A stretch of DNA of 64,000 nucleotides from Pseudodesulfovibrio sp. JC047 (lineage in GTDB: Bacteria; Desulfobacterota; Desulfovibrionia; Desulfovibrionales; Desulfovibrionaceae). The stretch spans positions 120,497 to 184,496 of the forward strand of contig NZ_WUEH01000006.1 in assembly GCF_010468615.1 (NCBI RefSeq), read 5' to 3'. The position numbers were made by a program, and so were the translations under genes. Below, piece by piece: positions 35,122 through 45,600 of this stretch (position 1 is its first letter; every line of letters starts with the position of its first letter). Under the pieces are notes generated by a model. That model was given only the letters and a program-made list of their open reading frames with translations. It was not told the origin of the DNA and searched no databases.

Positions 35122-37317
35122 ATGGCCCAGAAAAAACGAAAACAACCGCGTTCAAGCACTCCGCCGCTTTCCGTAGGGGAACTGCTCGCACTATTTAAGG
35201 ATGTACAACGTCCTTTGTCCCGAGCCGAGGTGATCCGGTATCTCAAGCTCAAGAAAAAAGATAAATACCGGGTCAAGGATATGCTCAAAGAGCTGGTTCA
35301 GAAGGGAAAACTTATCCGTATCCGACGGGGATACGGTCTGGCAGAATCCATGCATTGTCTGACCGGACGACTGGAAATACAACGGCAGGGATTCGGTTTC
35401 GTGATTCCGGAAGATGCCAGCGGCAATGATGTCTTCATCAATCAGCGGGACATCGGTGAGGCTTGGCATGGGGATCGGGTGGTCGTGTCCATTGTGGGTG
35501 AAGCGAAAAAGGGACGGAATGCCGAGGGCCGTATCGTTCGAGTTCTGGAACGAGGTCGGAAAACCCTGCCCGTGAAAATTTTCAAGAAAATGGGGGATGA
35601 ATGGCTGTGTCGGCCGAGCGATCCCAAGTTGGCTTTTGGCATTATCGCCACGCTCAAGGATGCGTCGATCGCATTGAAACCCGGTGATATTGCCATCTGT
35701 GTGCCCGGTGAAAAGATGGACCCGACCATGTGGCAGGGGGAGATCATCGAACGCCTCGGGCTGGAAAGTGACATTTCCGTGCAGGAGACTTTGGTTCAGT
35801 CAAATCACAGTATCCGTACCCGGTTCCCGTCCGGTTCGACGCATCAGGCAGAGGCCCTGCCTCGCGAACCTTCGGCCAAGGATTTTGTGGGGCGGCGCGA
35901 TCTGACGGACAAACAGTTCGTGACCATCGACGGTTCCACGGCCAAGGATTTTGACGACGCCATTCTGGTCGAGCGCAAGGGAATTGGGTATCGCCTGTGG
36001 GTCGCCATCGCCGACGTGGCCCACTATGTGGGCGAGGGTACCCCGCTTGACAAGGAAGCGCTTGAACGCGGCAATTCCTACTATTTCCCGCAATCCGTGG
36101 TGCCCATGTTTCCCGAACGGCTGTCAAATGGATTGTGTTCGTTGAATCCTGATGTGAAACGGCTGACCATGGTCGTGCGTATGGATACGGACGCCTCCGG
36201 TGTGACGCGATCCACCGCATTTTATCAGGCCGTTATCAAGAGTCAGGCCCGGTTGACCTATTCGCAGGTGAAGCGTGCTTTGTTGGATCATGACGAAGCG
36301 ACCCGACAGGAGATTGTTTCGGTGGTGCCCATGCTTGAAGTCGCGGAAGAACTGGCCAGGAAGATCAACACCTTGCGAAGCCGTCGCGGGTCCCTTGAGT
36401 TCGAGTTGCCGGAACCGGAAGTGGTTTTCGACGATGCGGGGACCGTGGTTGATATCCGACCCAAGCAGCGGACCTTTGCCAATCAGCTCATTGAGGAATT
36501 CATGGTCGCAGCCAACGAGGCGGTGGCGGAATATCTTATTGAGCAGGACATGCCCTGCCTGTTCCGCATCCATCCACCGGCAGATGAGGACAAACTGAAA
36601 AATTTGTTCAGAATGCTGTCCCGCACAGACAAATCCATTGTCATGCCCAAGGAAATGACGCCCAAGAAATTGCAGATGCTGGTGGCCTCCATGCGAGGGA
36701 CGGACAAGGAATACGTGGTCAATCGGATGTTGCTTCGGTCCATGAAGCAGGCCAAATATTCGCCGGATAACGAAGGCCATTTCGGGCTGGCCAGTGAAGC
36801 GTATGCGCATTTCACCTCGCCCATTCGTCGATATGCCGATCTGGTGGTGCATCGATTGCTCAAAAAGACCCTGGCCAAGGATGATGGGGCAAAACGCGGG
36901 GCCGTGCCGGGCAAGGAACGATTGCAGACGATCGCCAACCATATCTCCAGTCGGGAACGGATCGCCATGGTCGCGGAACGGGAAATTCTCAAACGGGTGA
37001 TGGTCCTGTTCCTGCGAGATAAGGTCGGCCAGACGTTTGACGGAGTGATTTCGCATATCACGGACTTCGGCTTTTACGTGGAATTGAAGAGCGTCATGGC
37101 CGAAGGAATGGTGCGCCTCTCATCCATGGATGATGACTACTATACCTATTGGCCCCAACGGGAAATGTTGGTTGGAGAACGAACCGGACGCGCCTTTACA
37201 CTGGGCCAGGCTGTGGAAGTGGTGCTTGATGACGTGCGTCTGGAACGGCTGGAGCTGAACTTCAGCCTCAAATCGGTGGCCGACTCCGCCATGGATTACA
37301 AGGATTTGATTGAATAG
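35122..37317 (+). CDS. rnr: Ribonuclease R (RNB family)
   Basis: 731 residues. N-terminal winged-helix segment (PLSRAEVIRYLKLKKKDKYRVKDMLKELVQKG), cold-shock domains (about 75-230), RNB catalytic domain with the metal aspartates in TIDGSTAKDFDDAI (around residue 270), LFRIHPPADEDKL and YAHFTSPIRRYADLVVHRLL, and an S1 domain (GVISHITDFGFYVELK) at the C-terminus. A processive 3'-5' exoribonuclease that degrades structured RNA. The usual lysine-rich tail is absent: the protein ends soon after S1. GGAGGCTGTC precedes ATG 35122. Confidence 0.95.
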   Translation: MAQKKRKQPRSSTPPLSVGELLALFKDVQRPLSRAEVIRYLKLKKKDKYRVKDMLKELVQKGKLIRIRRGYGLAESMHCLTGRLEIQRQGFGFVIPEDASGNDVFINQRDIGEAWHGDRVVVSIVGEAKKGRNAEGRIVRVLERGRKTLPVKIFKKMGDEWLCRPSDPKLAFGIIATLKDASIALKPGDIAICVPGEKMDPTMWQGEIIERLGLESDISVQETLVQSNHSIRTRFPSGSTHQAEALPREPSAKDFVGRRDLTDKQFVTIDGSTAKDFDDAILVERKGIGYRLWVAIADVAHYVGEGTPLDKEALERGNSYYFPQSVVPMFPERLSNGLCSLNPDVKRLTMVVRMDTDASGVTRSTAFYQAVIKSQARLTYSQVKRALLDHDEATRQEIVSVVPMLEVAEELARKINTLRSRRGSLEFELPEPEVVFDDAGTVVDIRPKQRTFANQLIEEFMVAANEAVAEYLIEQDMPCLFRIHPPADEDKLKNLFRMLSRTDKSIVMPKEMTPKKLQMLVASMRGTDKEYVVNRMLLRSMKQAKYSPDNEGHFGLASEAYAHFTSPIRRYADLVVHRLLKKTLAKDDGAKRGAVPGKERLQTIANHISSRERIAMVAEREILKRVMVLFLRDKVGQTFDGVISHITDFGFYVELKSVMAEGMVRLSSMDDDYYTYWPQREMLVGERTGRAFTLGQAVEVVLDDVRLERLELNFSLKSVADSAMDYKDLIE

Positions 37318-37367
37318 GCCGTGGTTTCTTGTGGTGGTGGCTTTCGGTGCCGGACGGTGTGTCTTTG

Positions 37368-37408
37368 TTGACAAAATAGTTTATTTTGTGTAAACAAAAT
37401 TGACAAAG
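37368..37408 (+). promoter_or_regulatory. Promoter with overlapping palindrome of the S24 regulator
   Basis: TTGACA (37368-37373), 17 bp, TAAACA (37391-37396) make a plausible promoter. Overlapping it are the palindromes GTTTA-N7-TAAAC (37379-37395) and TTTTGT-gtaa-ACAAAA (37384-37399), and TTGACAAA recurs at 37400. Position over the -10 suggests autorepression. Confidence 0.5.
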
Positions 37409-37436
37409 ATCAACATTTTCACCCCAAGGCGCCAGT

Positions 37437-38099
37437 ATGAGTCACGGATTCGAAGCTTTTTTTGGCCGACTCTGTTCGGAAACCGATGTCAAAAATCAAT
37501 CGCAACTCGCCCGTGAACTCGGCGTTGGGCGAGCGGCTGTTTCCCTTGCCAAAAAGAAGGAAAATGTTCCGGCCCGATGGATTCTCGATCTGTCGGCCCG
37601 GTTCGGTTTGAATCCATTATGGCTGGAAATGGGCAGGGGACTTCCTCGGCCTGAAGCAGCCATCGCAGCAGCGGAAGAAGACGGCGTTTTGTATGAAGAG
37701 GTCCCCAAGGTTCGGGCTAGACTGTGCGCTGGTGGAGGGTCATTCGAGACCGACGGCATGGTTGAAGGATATTACTCCTTTCGGGCCGATTGGCTGAAAA
37801 GTCGTGGAAATCCGGCGAATATGGTGCTGATGGAAGTGGTTGGCAATTCCATGGAGCCAGAGATCAAGGAAGGGGACATGGTGCTTATCGATCAGGCGCG
37901 GTCCGATGTCTTGTCCGGGGGGATCTATGCTGTGGGCGTCGAGGATACCGTGATGGTCAAGCGGGTGGAACGTCTGCCCGGCACCTTGGTTCTCAGAAGT
38001 GACAATGTGGATTATTCGCCGATTCATTTATCTGGCGACGAATTGAATAATGTCCGGGTTATCGGTCAGGTCTTGTGGGCTTCTAGAGAATATCGTTGA
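37437..38099 (+). CDS. CI-like transcriptional regulator with S24 peptidase fold
   Basis: 220 residues. N-terminal CI-type DNA-binding domain (QSQLARELGVGRAAVSLAKKK, with ARWILDLSARFGLNPLWLEMG), linker, and a C-terminal S24/LexA-like domain with nucleophile S138 in VGNSMEPEIKEGD and general base K175 in VMVKRVE. An Ala-Gly pair (A98-G99, in CAGGG) lies where self-cleavage sites occur, so RecA-stimulated autocleavage is possible but not certain. There are no phage genes around, so it is more likely a domesticated stress regulator than a prophage repressor. A palindromic promoter lies just upstream, and a terminator follows. Confidence 0.88.
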   Translation: MSHGFEAFFGRLCSETDVKNQSQLARELGVGRAAVSLAKKKENVPARWILDLSARFGLNPLWLEMGRGLPRPEAAIAAAEEDGVLYEEVPKVRARLCAGGGSFETDGMVEGYYSFRADWLKSRGNPANMVLMEVVGNSMEPEIKEGDMVLIDQARSDVLSGGIYAVGVEDTVMVKRVERLPGTLVLRSDNVDYSPIHLSGDELNNVRVIGQVLWASREYR

Positions 38100-38125
38100 A
38101 CCGATCACGCGTTGAAAAAAGAGTT

Positions 38126-38158
38126 CCCCGTACTGAAATTTCAGTGCGGGGTTTTTTA
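38126..38158 (+). terminator. Terminator after the S24 regulator gene
   Basis: CCCCGTACTGAAA and TTTCAGTGCGGGG (one wobble) followed by TTTTTT. Confidence 0.94.
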
Positions 38159-38327
38159 TTAGCTTGGAATTATTGGACAAGATAATGCGAATTTGTTTTG
38201 TGTTATAAAGCTATACAAAATGTAAATAAATAGTTGACAAAAAGAGTGGGGGTTGTTTATTAAAGAATCACGTTGAGTCAAAAAGAACACCATTCGCGGA
38301 AGGGCGATATGGTTCAAGGAGCGCGAC

Positions 38328-38492
38328 ATGCAGGAACGGTATTGCAAGTGTGGGCACAGGCTGATGGTTCAATATTCTCTTGATGGTTTTCTTCCCTGGG
38401 AGGCTGTCATCGTCGATGATGAGGCAGTTGTGATCCCGGTCAAGGTCTGCCCCTGTTGCGGGAGCTATCTCTCCATTCATTTCCTTCGATAA
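38328..38492 (+). CDS. 54-residue zinc-ribbon protein
   Basis: Small frame, 54 residues, beginning MQERYCKCGHRLMVQYSLDG and ending VKVCPCCGSYLSIHFLR. Two metal-binding knuckles, CKCGH and CPCCG, with 33 residues between, form a rubredoxin-like zinc ribbon. AAGGAG lies 7 nt before the ATG, a convincing ribosome site. It follows an AT-rich gap with a TTGACA-like sequence around 38233 and is followed by a GC-rich hairpin. Function unknown; such ribbons bind nucleic acid or protein partners. Confidence 0.75.
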   Translation: MQERYCKCGHRLMVQYSLDGFLPWEAVIVDDEAVVIPVKVCPCCGSYLSIHFLR

Positions 38493-38547
38493 TATTTCTT
38501 GTCAGTGAGCCGAAGTGTGCGGCCTCTGGCTTCAATCCCTGTTGAAT

Positions 38548-38584
38548 GAGGGCCATGTGCGACTCCCCGGAGCGTGTGGCCCTC
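38548..38584 (+). terminator. GC-rich hairpin downstream of the zinc-ribbon gene
   Basis: Perfect 8-bp arms GAGGGCCA (38548-38555) and TGGCCCTC (38577-38584), with an inner CTCC/GGAG pairing. No proper T-run follows, so it may be a weak terminator or an mRNA 3'-end stabiliser. Confidence 0.5.
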
Positions 38585-38741
38585 GTTCTGTATGGTTTGT
38601 TCGAAGTGTGCCTTGGTGGACGTTGTGCGATGAAATGGCAGGAAGCTGTCTTGGTCTCTTTTTTCCCACCAGCACGGCGGCGTGAGCCTCAAGGTGGGAT
38701 TTGTATTCAATAAAATGAATGAAGTGTGGGGCGGTGATTTT

Positions 38742-39707
38742 TTAGGAACAGGAAAATTGGATGACAGATGTTCTGTTTCGGCCCGCTTTCTTGGCCGAAT
38801 ACAGTGCGGTGTCTGCGGCTTGAAGGAGTGCCTCGGGCGCATTGGTACAGGTCGGTATGCTTGCTGCAATGCCGATGGAAACCGTGACCCATGGCCTGAC
38901 GGTGGAATTCGGATGATCGAGGTGCCTGCGGGCAAGAGTGTCGTGGATGGTGTCTGCCACTTTTTTGGCCCCGAGAGAGCCGGTGTTCGGCAGGACGATG
39001 ACGAATTCTTCACCCCCGAATCGAGCGACAAGATCACTCGGGCGGCGTGCTGATCGTGACAGGATATGTCCCACGGAACAGAGGCATTCGTCACCACGGA
39101 GATGACCGAGTGCGTCATTATAGCGTTTGAAGTGGTCGATATCAATCATCAAGAGGGATAGAGGACTGTCTTCCCGGCCATTGCGCATCCATTCGCACAC
39201 CAGAGTGTTGTCAAAACATCGCCGGTTGGCCAGTCCTGTCAGTCCGTCCTGATTGGACATGCGTTCCAGCTTACGGGCCAGACATTGCAATTCCTGTTCT
39301 CGCATCATGCGTTGCAACATTTCTCGGCGAAGGTGTAATGCCGTGCGAACGCGTGCCCGCAATTCTGTTACTCCCAGTGGTTTCGTCAGATAATCGAAAG
39401 CGCCTGCGGCAAAAGCCCGGTCAAGGTTGATCGGACTGACGTCACTGGTAATTGCAATAAGCGGAATATCTTTGAATTCGTTGCGACCCTTAAGAAATCG
39501 GATAGCTTCAATGCCGTTTGATTCGGCAATATCCAGATCAAGAAGAATCAGATCAATGGGGTTTTTTGTTGAGGTCGCATCGAGCAGTGCGTGTTCGGCA
39601 TCCAGTAAACAGGGCGCGGCGACAAGGTCACTGTGGCCAGCCCCATCCAGCAGTGTGCTGATTTTTTTGATAAAGTCGGCCGAGTCGTCAATAAGAAGAA
39701 TTTTCAT
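38742..39707 (-). CDS. Response regulator diguanylate cyclase (REC-GGDEF)
   Basis: 321 residues, soluble. Receiver domain at the N-terminus (KILLIDDSADF, phospho-acceptor Asp near residue 57 in LILLDLD, TSD and K in LTKPLG), a coiled linker, and a GGDEF domain with intact active site GGEEF. The product-inhibition I-site RxxD (RPSD) sits five residues before GGEEF, so it should be feedback regulated by c-di-GMP. Makes c-di-GMP when phosphorylated; the cognate kinase is not adjacent. Single gene. Confidence 0.93.
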   Translation of the reverse strand: MKILLIDDSADFIKKISTLLDGAGHSDLVAAPCLLDAEHALLDATSTKNPIDLILLDLDIAESNGIEAIRFLKGRNEFKDIPLIAITSDVSPINLDRAFAAGAFDYLTKPLGVTELRARVRTALHLRREMLQRMMREQELQCLARKLERMSNQDGLTGLANRRCFDNTLVCEWMRNGREDSPLSLLMIDIDHFKRYNDALGHLRGDECLCSVGHILSRSARRPSDLVARFGGEEFVIVLPNTGSLGAKKVADTIHDTLARRHLDHPNSTVRPWVTVSIGIAASIPTCTNAPEALLQAADTALYSAKKAGRNRTSVIQFSCS

Positions 39708-39945
39708 GCGATGTTTAGATTCTCATAGAGCAAGTCAAAGCGTTGAAGAGAAAAGTCCTTGATTTTTATGACGAGTTGTGAATTTGTTGCCCATAGTAAT
39801 AATAACTTTTATGTATTTTAGCAATCCCCAAGTATTCAGACCAGAGAATCTTTGTTAATATTTTGCAAAAAACGATATGGCGGTGTATCTCTATAGGCGA
39901 AAAGATACGTATACTGTGAAATATATTCGTCTGCGCGGAGGCCTC

Positions 39946-41352
39946 ATGACCCGGTTGAAACTGACAGTTCTTTTTGGTGTTTTTGTATGTTCTTTGTTCT
40001 TTTTTCCTATAAATGGACAAGCCAACGGGAGCGGCTTGTTCTTAGCGGTGTACAATTCCGGACAGGCTCTTGTTCGGGATACGCGTGTCGTCACCCTTCC
40101 GGCCGGTCCTGCGGCAGTTGTTTTTTCGGATATTCCGAACACGGTGGAACCCACGTCTGTCCGGGCCGCCGCCGATGGCATGACGGTTCTGGATGTGGAA
40201 TACAGTTTTCAGCAAATCACTTCGGGCAGCCTGCTTGATGCTGCTGTAGGCACAGAGGTGTCTGTCATTTTGCCGGACCCGGCTGATGGCAATTCGCGGA
40301 TTGTGCGTAAGGCCACCTTGCTGTCCAACGTCGGCCAGCCCGTTTTTATGGTGGGTGACGAAGTGTATATCGGTAATTTCGAAGCGGTCATGCTGCCGAA
40401 AATGCCTCAGGATTTCGACACAGAGCCAACATTGACCCTGACCACCAATTGTGTGGATCAAGGGAAAAAAGATGTCTCGTTGAGTTATCTCATGGGCGGG
40501 ATCAATTGGCAGGCAGACTATACCCTAACCTTGGGGAAATCCGGGACCACGGCGGATCTGGACTCCTGGGCCACGGTAACGAACAACGCCGGGCACGCTT
40601 TCAAGAATGCGGACCTTCGACTGGTTGCTGGAGACGTGCAGCGTGTTCAGGCTCCCAAGATGATGCGGAACATGGCCATGGTTGCCATGGACGCAGGAGC
40701 GGAAAGTGTCAGTGCCACTGCTTCAGAAACACCCTTTTCCCAGTATCACGTCTATTCGATAGGTCGTCCCATATCCCTGCCTGCTCGCGGCTCCAAACAG
40801 GTCGGCCTGTTTTCCGCAAAAGCCATTCCCGTGAAACAGACATTGACCAGCCGGTATAGAAGCGGGTCCGGGCATCGGCAGGGGACAATTTCTCAACCCG
40901 TTGAATTGGCGGTGGTCTTTGAAAATACGGAATCGGCCAAACTGGGACAGCCCATGCCAGCCGGACTGGTGCGGATATTCATGCCTTCTGCGGATGGAGC
41001 GCAGCTTTTGGCCGGGGAAACGCGAATCAATCACACCGCTGTCGGGAATGCCCTCGATCTCACGCTTGGCCGGTCATTTGATGTGACGGTTGAGCGGACG
41101 CAGACAGCGTTCAAGAAGGTGGGCAAGAAAAGCTATGAAATCGGATGGAAAGTGACGGTCAAAAACGGTTCATCCGCTCCGCAGGATATCGCTCTTCGCG
41201 AATCCTTTCCCGGATCATGGACACTTCTGTCCGCTGATGCCGAGTACACCGACGTGGATGCGGGGACCATCGAATTCTCGTTGACCTCGGTGGCGCCGAT
41301 GCAGGGAACTGAAGGAAAATCCATCAACTACACGGTGCGTATCGACTACTAA
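39946..41352 (+). CDS. DUF4139 domain-containing exported protein
   Basis: 468 residues. Signal peptide MTRLKLTVLFGVFVCSLFF...ANG. The mature protein begins LFLAVYNSGQALVRDTRVVTLP and contains YLMGGINWQADYTL and YRIDY-like ending TVRIDY, features of DUF4139 proteins, a beta-rich family of unknown function, often exported. ATG 39946 chosen for its CGCGGAGG ribosome site and signal peptide. It begins an operon with the HAD phosphatase and the GH65 fusion: only 12 bp separate it from the next start. Confidence 0.82.
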   Translation: MTRLKLTVLFGVFVCSLFFFPINGQANGSGLFLAVYNSGQALVRDTRVVTLPAGPAAVVFSDIPNTVEPTSVRAAADGMTVLDVEYSFQQITSGSLLDAAVGTEVSVILPDPADGNSRIVRKATLLSNVGQPVFMVGDEVYIGNFEAVMLPKMPQDFDTEPTLTLTTNCVDQGKKDVSLSYLMGGINWQADYTLTLGKSGTTADLDSWATVTNNAGHAFKNADLRLVAGDVQRVQAPKMMRNMAMVAMDAGAESVSATASETPFSQYHVYSIGRPISLPARGSKQVGLFSAKAIPVKQTLTSRYRSGSGHRQGTISQPVELAVVFENTESAKLGQPMPAGLVRIFMPSADGAQLLAGETRINHTAVGNALDLTLGRSFDVTVERTQTAFKKVGKKSYEIGWKVTVKNGSSAPQDIALRESFPGSWTLLSADAEYTDVDAGTIEFSLTSVAPMQGTEGKSINYTVRIDY

Positions 41353-41364
41353 AGGAGCTGGTTC

Positions 41365-42576
41365 ATGCCTGATATCACGCCTGTTTCATTGGAAACACTC
41401 AAGGATTTTTATGATCTGATGGCCTCGACTCGGGCGGTCCGTTTCAAGGCTGTTGCTCAAATTCTTGATGGAGATACTGTGGACCGGGAAACCGTGTTCT
41501 TGTTGGCCCGGGCGTTGGAGTCTCTGGAGGGGGTGCCGGAAACGGACGGCAAGAAGGTGCTGTCTCTTGATGGTTCTCGAACCATCGCTTTAGACATGGA
41601 CTACGAGATGAATGAACTTCGGAAGGATATCTTCTACCTGGAAGAGGGCGAAACAACCTTTCTGGAGCTTCTGGACGACTATCATCCCGGTTTTGAAGCA
41701 GCGGTACGGGCCGGACACGATCTGCTGGACGGGGTGAAATTCAACAGCTTCATCACGGACCGGGATGGCACGATCAACAATTACTGCGCCCGGTACCTGA
41801 CGTCCATCCAGTCCATTTACAACGCGGTTTTCCTGACGCGTTTTGCGCAGGGAGCGGTTCGTAAACCCGTCATCTTGACGTCCGCGCCGCTGGATGGCCT
41901 GATGACGATCAGCGTGAATCCGGAAAACGAAATGTATTATGCGGCGTCCAAGGGGCGTGAATGTCTGGATTTGGAAAAGCGCATCCGTCGTTTACCAATT
42001 TCTGCGGAAAAACAGGCGGCCATGGATCGGCTCAATGCGAGGTTGACGGCCCTGACCAGTCGGCCCGAATACGAGAAATTCACTTTTATCGGGTCCGGTC
42101 TTCAATTCAAATTCGGGCAGTCCACCATCGCCCGGCAGGATATCGGGCGGTCCATTGATCCTGATGAATCAACGGCGTTGCTCGCGACGCTTGAGACTTT
42201 GGTCACGGAATTGGACCCGGATGCACGCCACTTCCGTATTGAGGATACCGGGTTGGATGTGGAGATCATCTTGACCGTTGCGACATCCGACAGTGGGTTG
42301 AAGGATTTTGACAAGGGTGACGGGGTTCGGTTCCTGAATACCGAACTCGATCTGGACATGGCTCGGGGACCGCATCTGATTTGCGGCGATACTGGGTCGG
42401 ATGTGCCGATGCTCGAAGTGGCCCTGGAACTGACGCCAGATGTTCGGGCCATTTATGTGACCCGGGATGATGGGCTGGCAAAGCGGGTGACCGACCTGAC
42501 CGATCACGCGTTGATCGTGCCTGAGCCGGATATGTTGGTGACGATTTTGGGGACGTTGAATACTACTATGCGTTAA
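41365..42576 (+). CDS. HAD-family phosphatase, trehalose-6-phosphate phosphatase-like
   Basis: 403 residues, cytoplasmic. HAD motif I is FITDRDGTINN (about residues 130-140: nucleophile Asp and D+2); motif II LTSAP; motif IV GDTGSDVPML. The insert region and order resemble OtsB-type phosphatases. An N-terminal extension of about 115 residues is unassigned. Directly upstream of a HAD-GH65 fusion gene (27 bp), and the same three modules are fused in the OtsB1 protein of mycobacteria, so a role in trehalose or a related alpha-glucoside is inferred. Ribosome site AAAGGAGCTGG. Confidence 0.72.
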   Translation: MPDITPVSLETLKDFYDLMASTRAVRFKAVAQILDGDTVDRETVFLLARALESLEGVPETDGKKVLSLDGSRTIALDMDYEMNELRKDIFYLEEGETTFLELLDDYHPGFEAAVRAGHDLLDGVKFNSFITDRDGTINNYCARYLTSIQSIYNAVFLTRFAQGAVRKPVILTSAPLDGLMTISVNPENEMYYAASKGRECLDLEKRIRRLPISAEKQAAMDRLNARLTALTSRPEYEKFTFIGSGLQFKFGQSTIARQDIGRSIDPDESTALLATLETLVTELDPDARHFRIEDTGLDVEIILTVATSDSGLKDFDKGDGVRFLNTELDLDMARGPHLICGDTGSDVPMLEVALELTPDVRAIYVTRDDGLAKRVTDLTDHALIVPEPDMLVTILGTLNTTMR

Positions 42577-42603
42577 GAAAACTCAGCTTTGAAGGAGCGA
42601 TTT

Positions 42604-45600
42604 GTGTCTGCTATCACTCTTAAAGGTGTCGTGTTTGATTTGGATGGAGTTATCACCAGAACCGCACGGGTTCATGGCGAGGCATGGGAGACCGCATTCA
42701 ACGAGTTTTTGAAACACCATGCGGAAGAAACAAATATCCCCTTCGAACCGTTCGATCGAACTGGTGATTATCACAATTATGTTGATGGAAAACCCCGATT
42801 CGAAGGGGTGATGAGTTTTCTCAAATCGAGGAATATCCGCATCGCACCGGGCGATCCCGAAGACCCTCCGAGTTTGGATTCGGTGTGCGGCATCGGCAAT
42901 CGAAAGAATGAATTGTTTCAAAGCATTCTTCAGGAAGAAGGCCCTGAGGTCTTTCAGTCGTCTGTTGATTTGATCGGAGAACTCAAGCAGCAGGGCATTC
43001 GGGTGGGACTTGCCACCTCCAGCCGCAATGGACAATTGGTTCTTGAATTGGCTGGTTTGGAAGGTGTTTTCGAGACCATTGTGGACGGTATTGTTTCTGC
43101 GGAAATGGAATTGAAAGGAAAGCCGGAGCCGGATATTTTTGTCACGGCAGCCAAAAATATGGGATTGCATCCTGGCGAGTGCGTGGTGGTCGAAGATGCT
43201 ATTTCAGGCGTTCAGGCCGGATGCGCAGGCAATTTTGGCATGACGCTTGGTGTGGCGCGGAACGTTCAGGGTGAAATGCTTAAACGGTTTGGCGCGGATT
43301 GGGTGGTTTCCGATCTTGGCGAGATCACGGTAGACGACCTGATGGAGTGGTTTGAAAGCGGGATGGCCACGGATGAGTGGTATCTCAGCTACAACGGGTT
43401 TGATCCGGGCGACGAGAAATTGCGTGAGACCCTGACCACGGTAGGTAACGGCTATTTGGGCACGCGTGGTGCCTACGAGTGCGAATGCTCATCCTATTAT
43501 TTTTATCCGGGAACCTACATATCAGGTGTGTTCAACAAGACGCCGAGCGAGGTGCAGGGGCGCGAAATTTGGAATAATGATTTTGTCAATTGTCCCAACT
43601 GGCTCCCGGTTTCCTTCAAGATCGGAGCCGGCGAGTTTGTCAGTCCGTTGTCCATGGAAATGTTGAGTTACTCCCATCGGTTGAATATGCGTGAAGGCGT
43701 GATGGAACGGCACTTGGTGGTCAAGGATCAGGTGGGCCGTATTTCACGGATTTCTTCCCGACGGGTCGCGTCCATGGCCGATCCGCATTTGTTGGCGTTA
43801 AAATTCGATTTTACCCCGTTGAACTATTCGGCCAAGGCCACGGTTCGATGTTCGTTGAACGGGAATGTCAAGAATGACGGTGTGGCCAGGTATTCGAGTC
43901 TGAACACCCTGCATCTGAATCGGGTCGCCGGGGGCAAGGCCGGGGACGGCATTTTCCTGCATACTGAAACATCCCACTCACGGTATCAAATCGTCATGGC
44001 CGCCAAATCCAAGGTCATGGAAGACGGTAAATTGTTGGATGTGCGTAAGGACATTCTTCAGGATCGTTCCAAAATATCCGAAGAAATGCAGATATATGTC
44101 CATGAAAATCACCGGTATTCATTGGAGAAATTCGTCTATGTCCGGACCTCGCTTGATCGGGAACCCGGCAATCTCAAGGAGATGTGCCTTGATGGTTTGA
44201 AGAGCGTGAAAACGTTCAAGGGCGTGTTCGGTCCTCATGCCAAGAGTTGGAAGGCCCTCTGGCAGAAGGCGGACATTCGAGTCACTGGGGATCGGTTTGT
44301 GCAACGGGTGCTTCGATTACACCTCTATCATCTTTTGGTCACGGCCAGCCCGCACAATGTGAATCGGGATGCCGGGATGCCGGCCAGAGGACTGCACGGT
44401 GAAGCGTATCGAGGACATATTTTCTGGGATGAAGTCTATATTCAGCCATTTTACGACACCAATTTCCCGGAGATTTCCAAGGCGTTGCTCATGTATCGGT
44501 ACAACCGATTGGACGCTGCCCGTGAGTATGCTCGGGAAAACGGGTATATCGGGGCCATGTATCCATGGCAGACCGCAGACGATGGGTCCGAGGAAACGCA
44601 GGAAGTCCATTACAATCCCGAATCCAAGAAATGGGGACCGGATTTGTCCCGGCGGCAACGACATGTGTCCATTGCCGTGTTCGTCAATGCCTGGCGGTAC
44701 GTGTACTGCACGGGTGATCGACGATTCCTCGCGGAGTATGGTGCGGAGATGATGCTTGATATCGCCCGGTTCTGGGGCGGCATCGCTTCCTATGAAGAAA
44801 GTACGGGTAAATATCATATCGACGGAATCATGGGACCTGATGAATTTCATGAAGCCTTGCCCGGCAACGATTCTCCGGGGGTCCGGGACAACGCCTATAC
44901 CAATATCATGGTTGTGTGGCTGCTTGAGAAGTCCCTTGAGATATTGGAGACGTTGCCGCAAAAGACACGGGATACACTGGTTGGGAAAATCGGTTTGACC
45001 CCGGAAGAGATTGACAAATGGCGGGCCATGACCACGCAACTCAACGTCATTTTGACGGAAGATGGCATTATCAGTCAGTTCGACGGGTATATGGATTTGG
45101 ATGAATTGGATTGGGACAGTTACCGCAAACGGTTTTATTCCATTCATCGGATGGACCGTATCCTGAAAGCGGAAGGGGATAACCCGGATCATTACAAGGT
45201 CGCCAAACAGGCCGATACCTTGATGACGTGGTACCTGCTTGAACCCGAAGAAGTGGTTCGTATCCTGCAACAACTCGGGCATTCCGTGGACGATCCCATG
45301 AAGCTGCTCAAAGACAATTACGATTTCTACGAGCAACGGACCAGCCATGGTTCCACCCTGTCGAAAGTGGTTCACGCGGTTATTTCTCGGTACATTTATT
45401 CAAGTGAAATATCTTGGGATTGGTTCATGGAAGCCATGGAAAGTGATATCCGGGATACCCAGGGAGGCACCACGATTGAAGGGGTGCATACCGGGGTCAT
45501 GGCCGGGACATTGGAAGTGCTCAAACAGGACTTCGCCGGATTGAACATGTCGAGTTCTCCCATGCGGGTTGATCCAGATCTGCCCCCGCATTGGGGAGAA

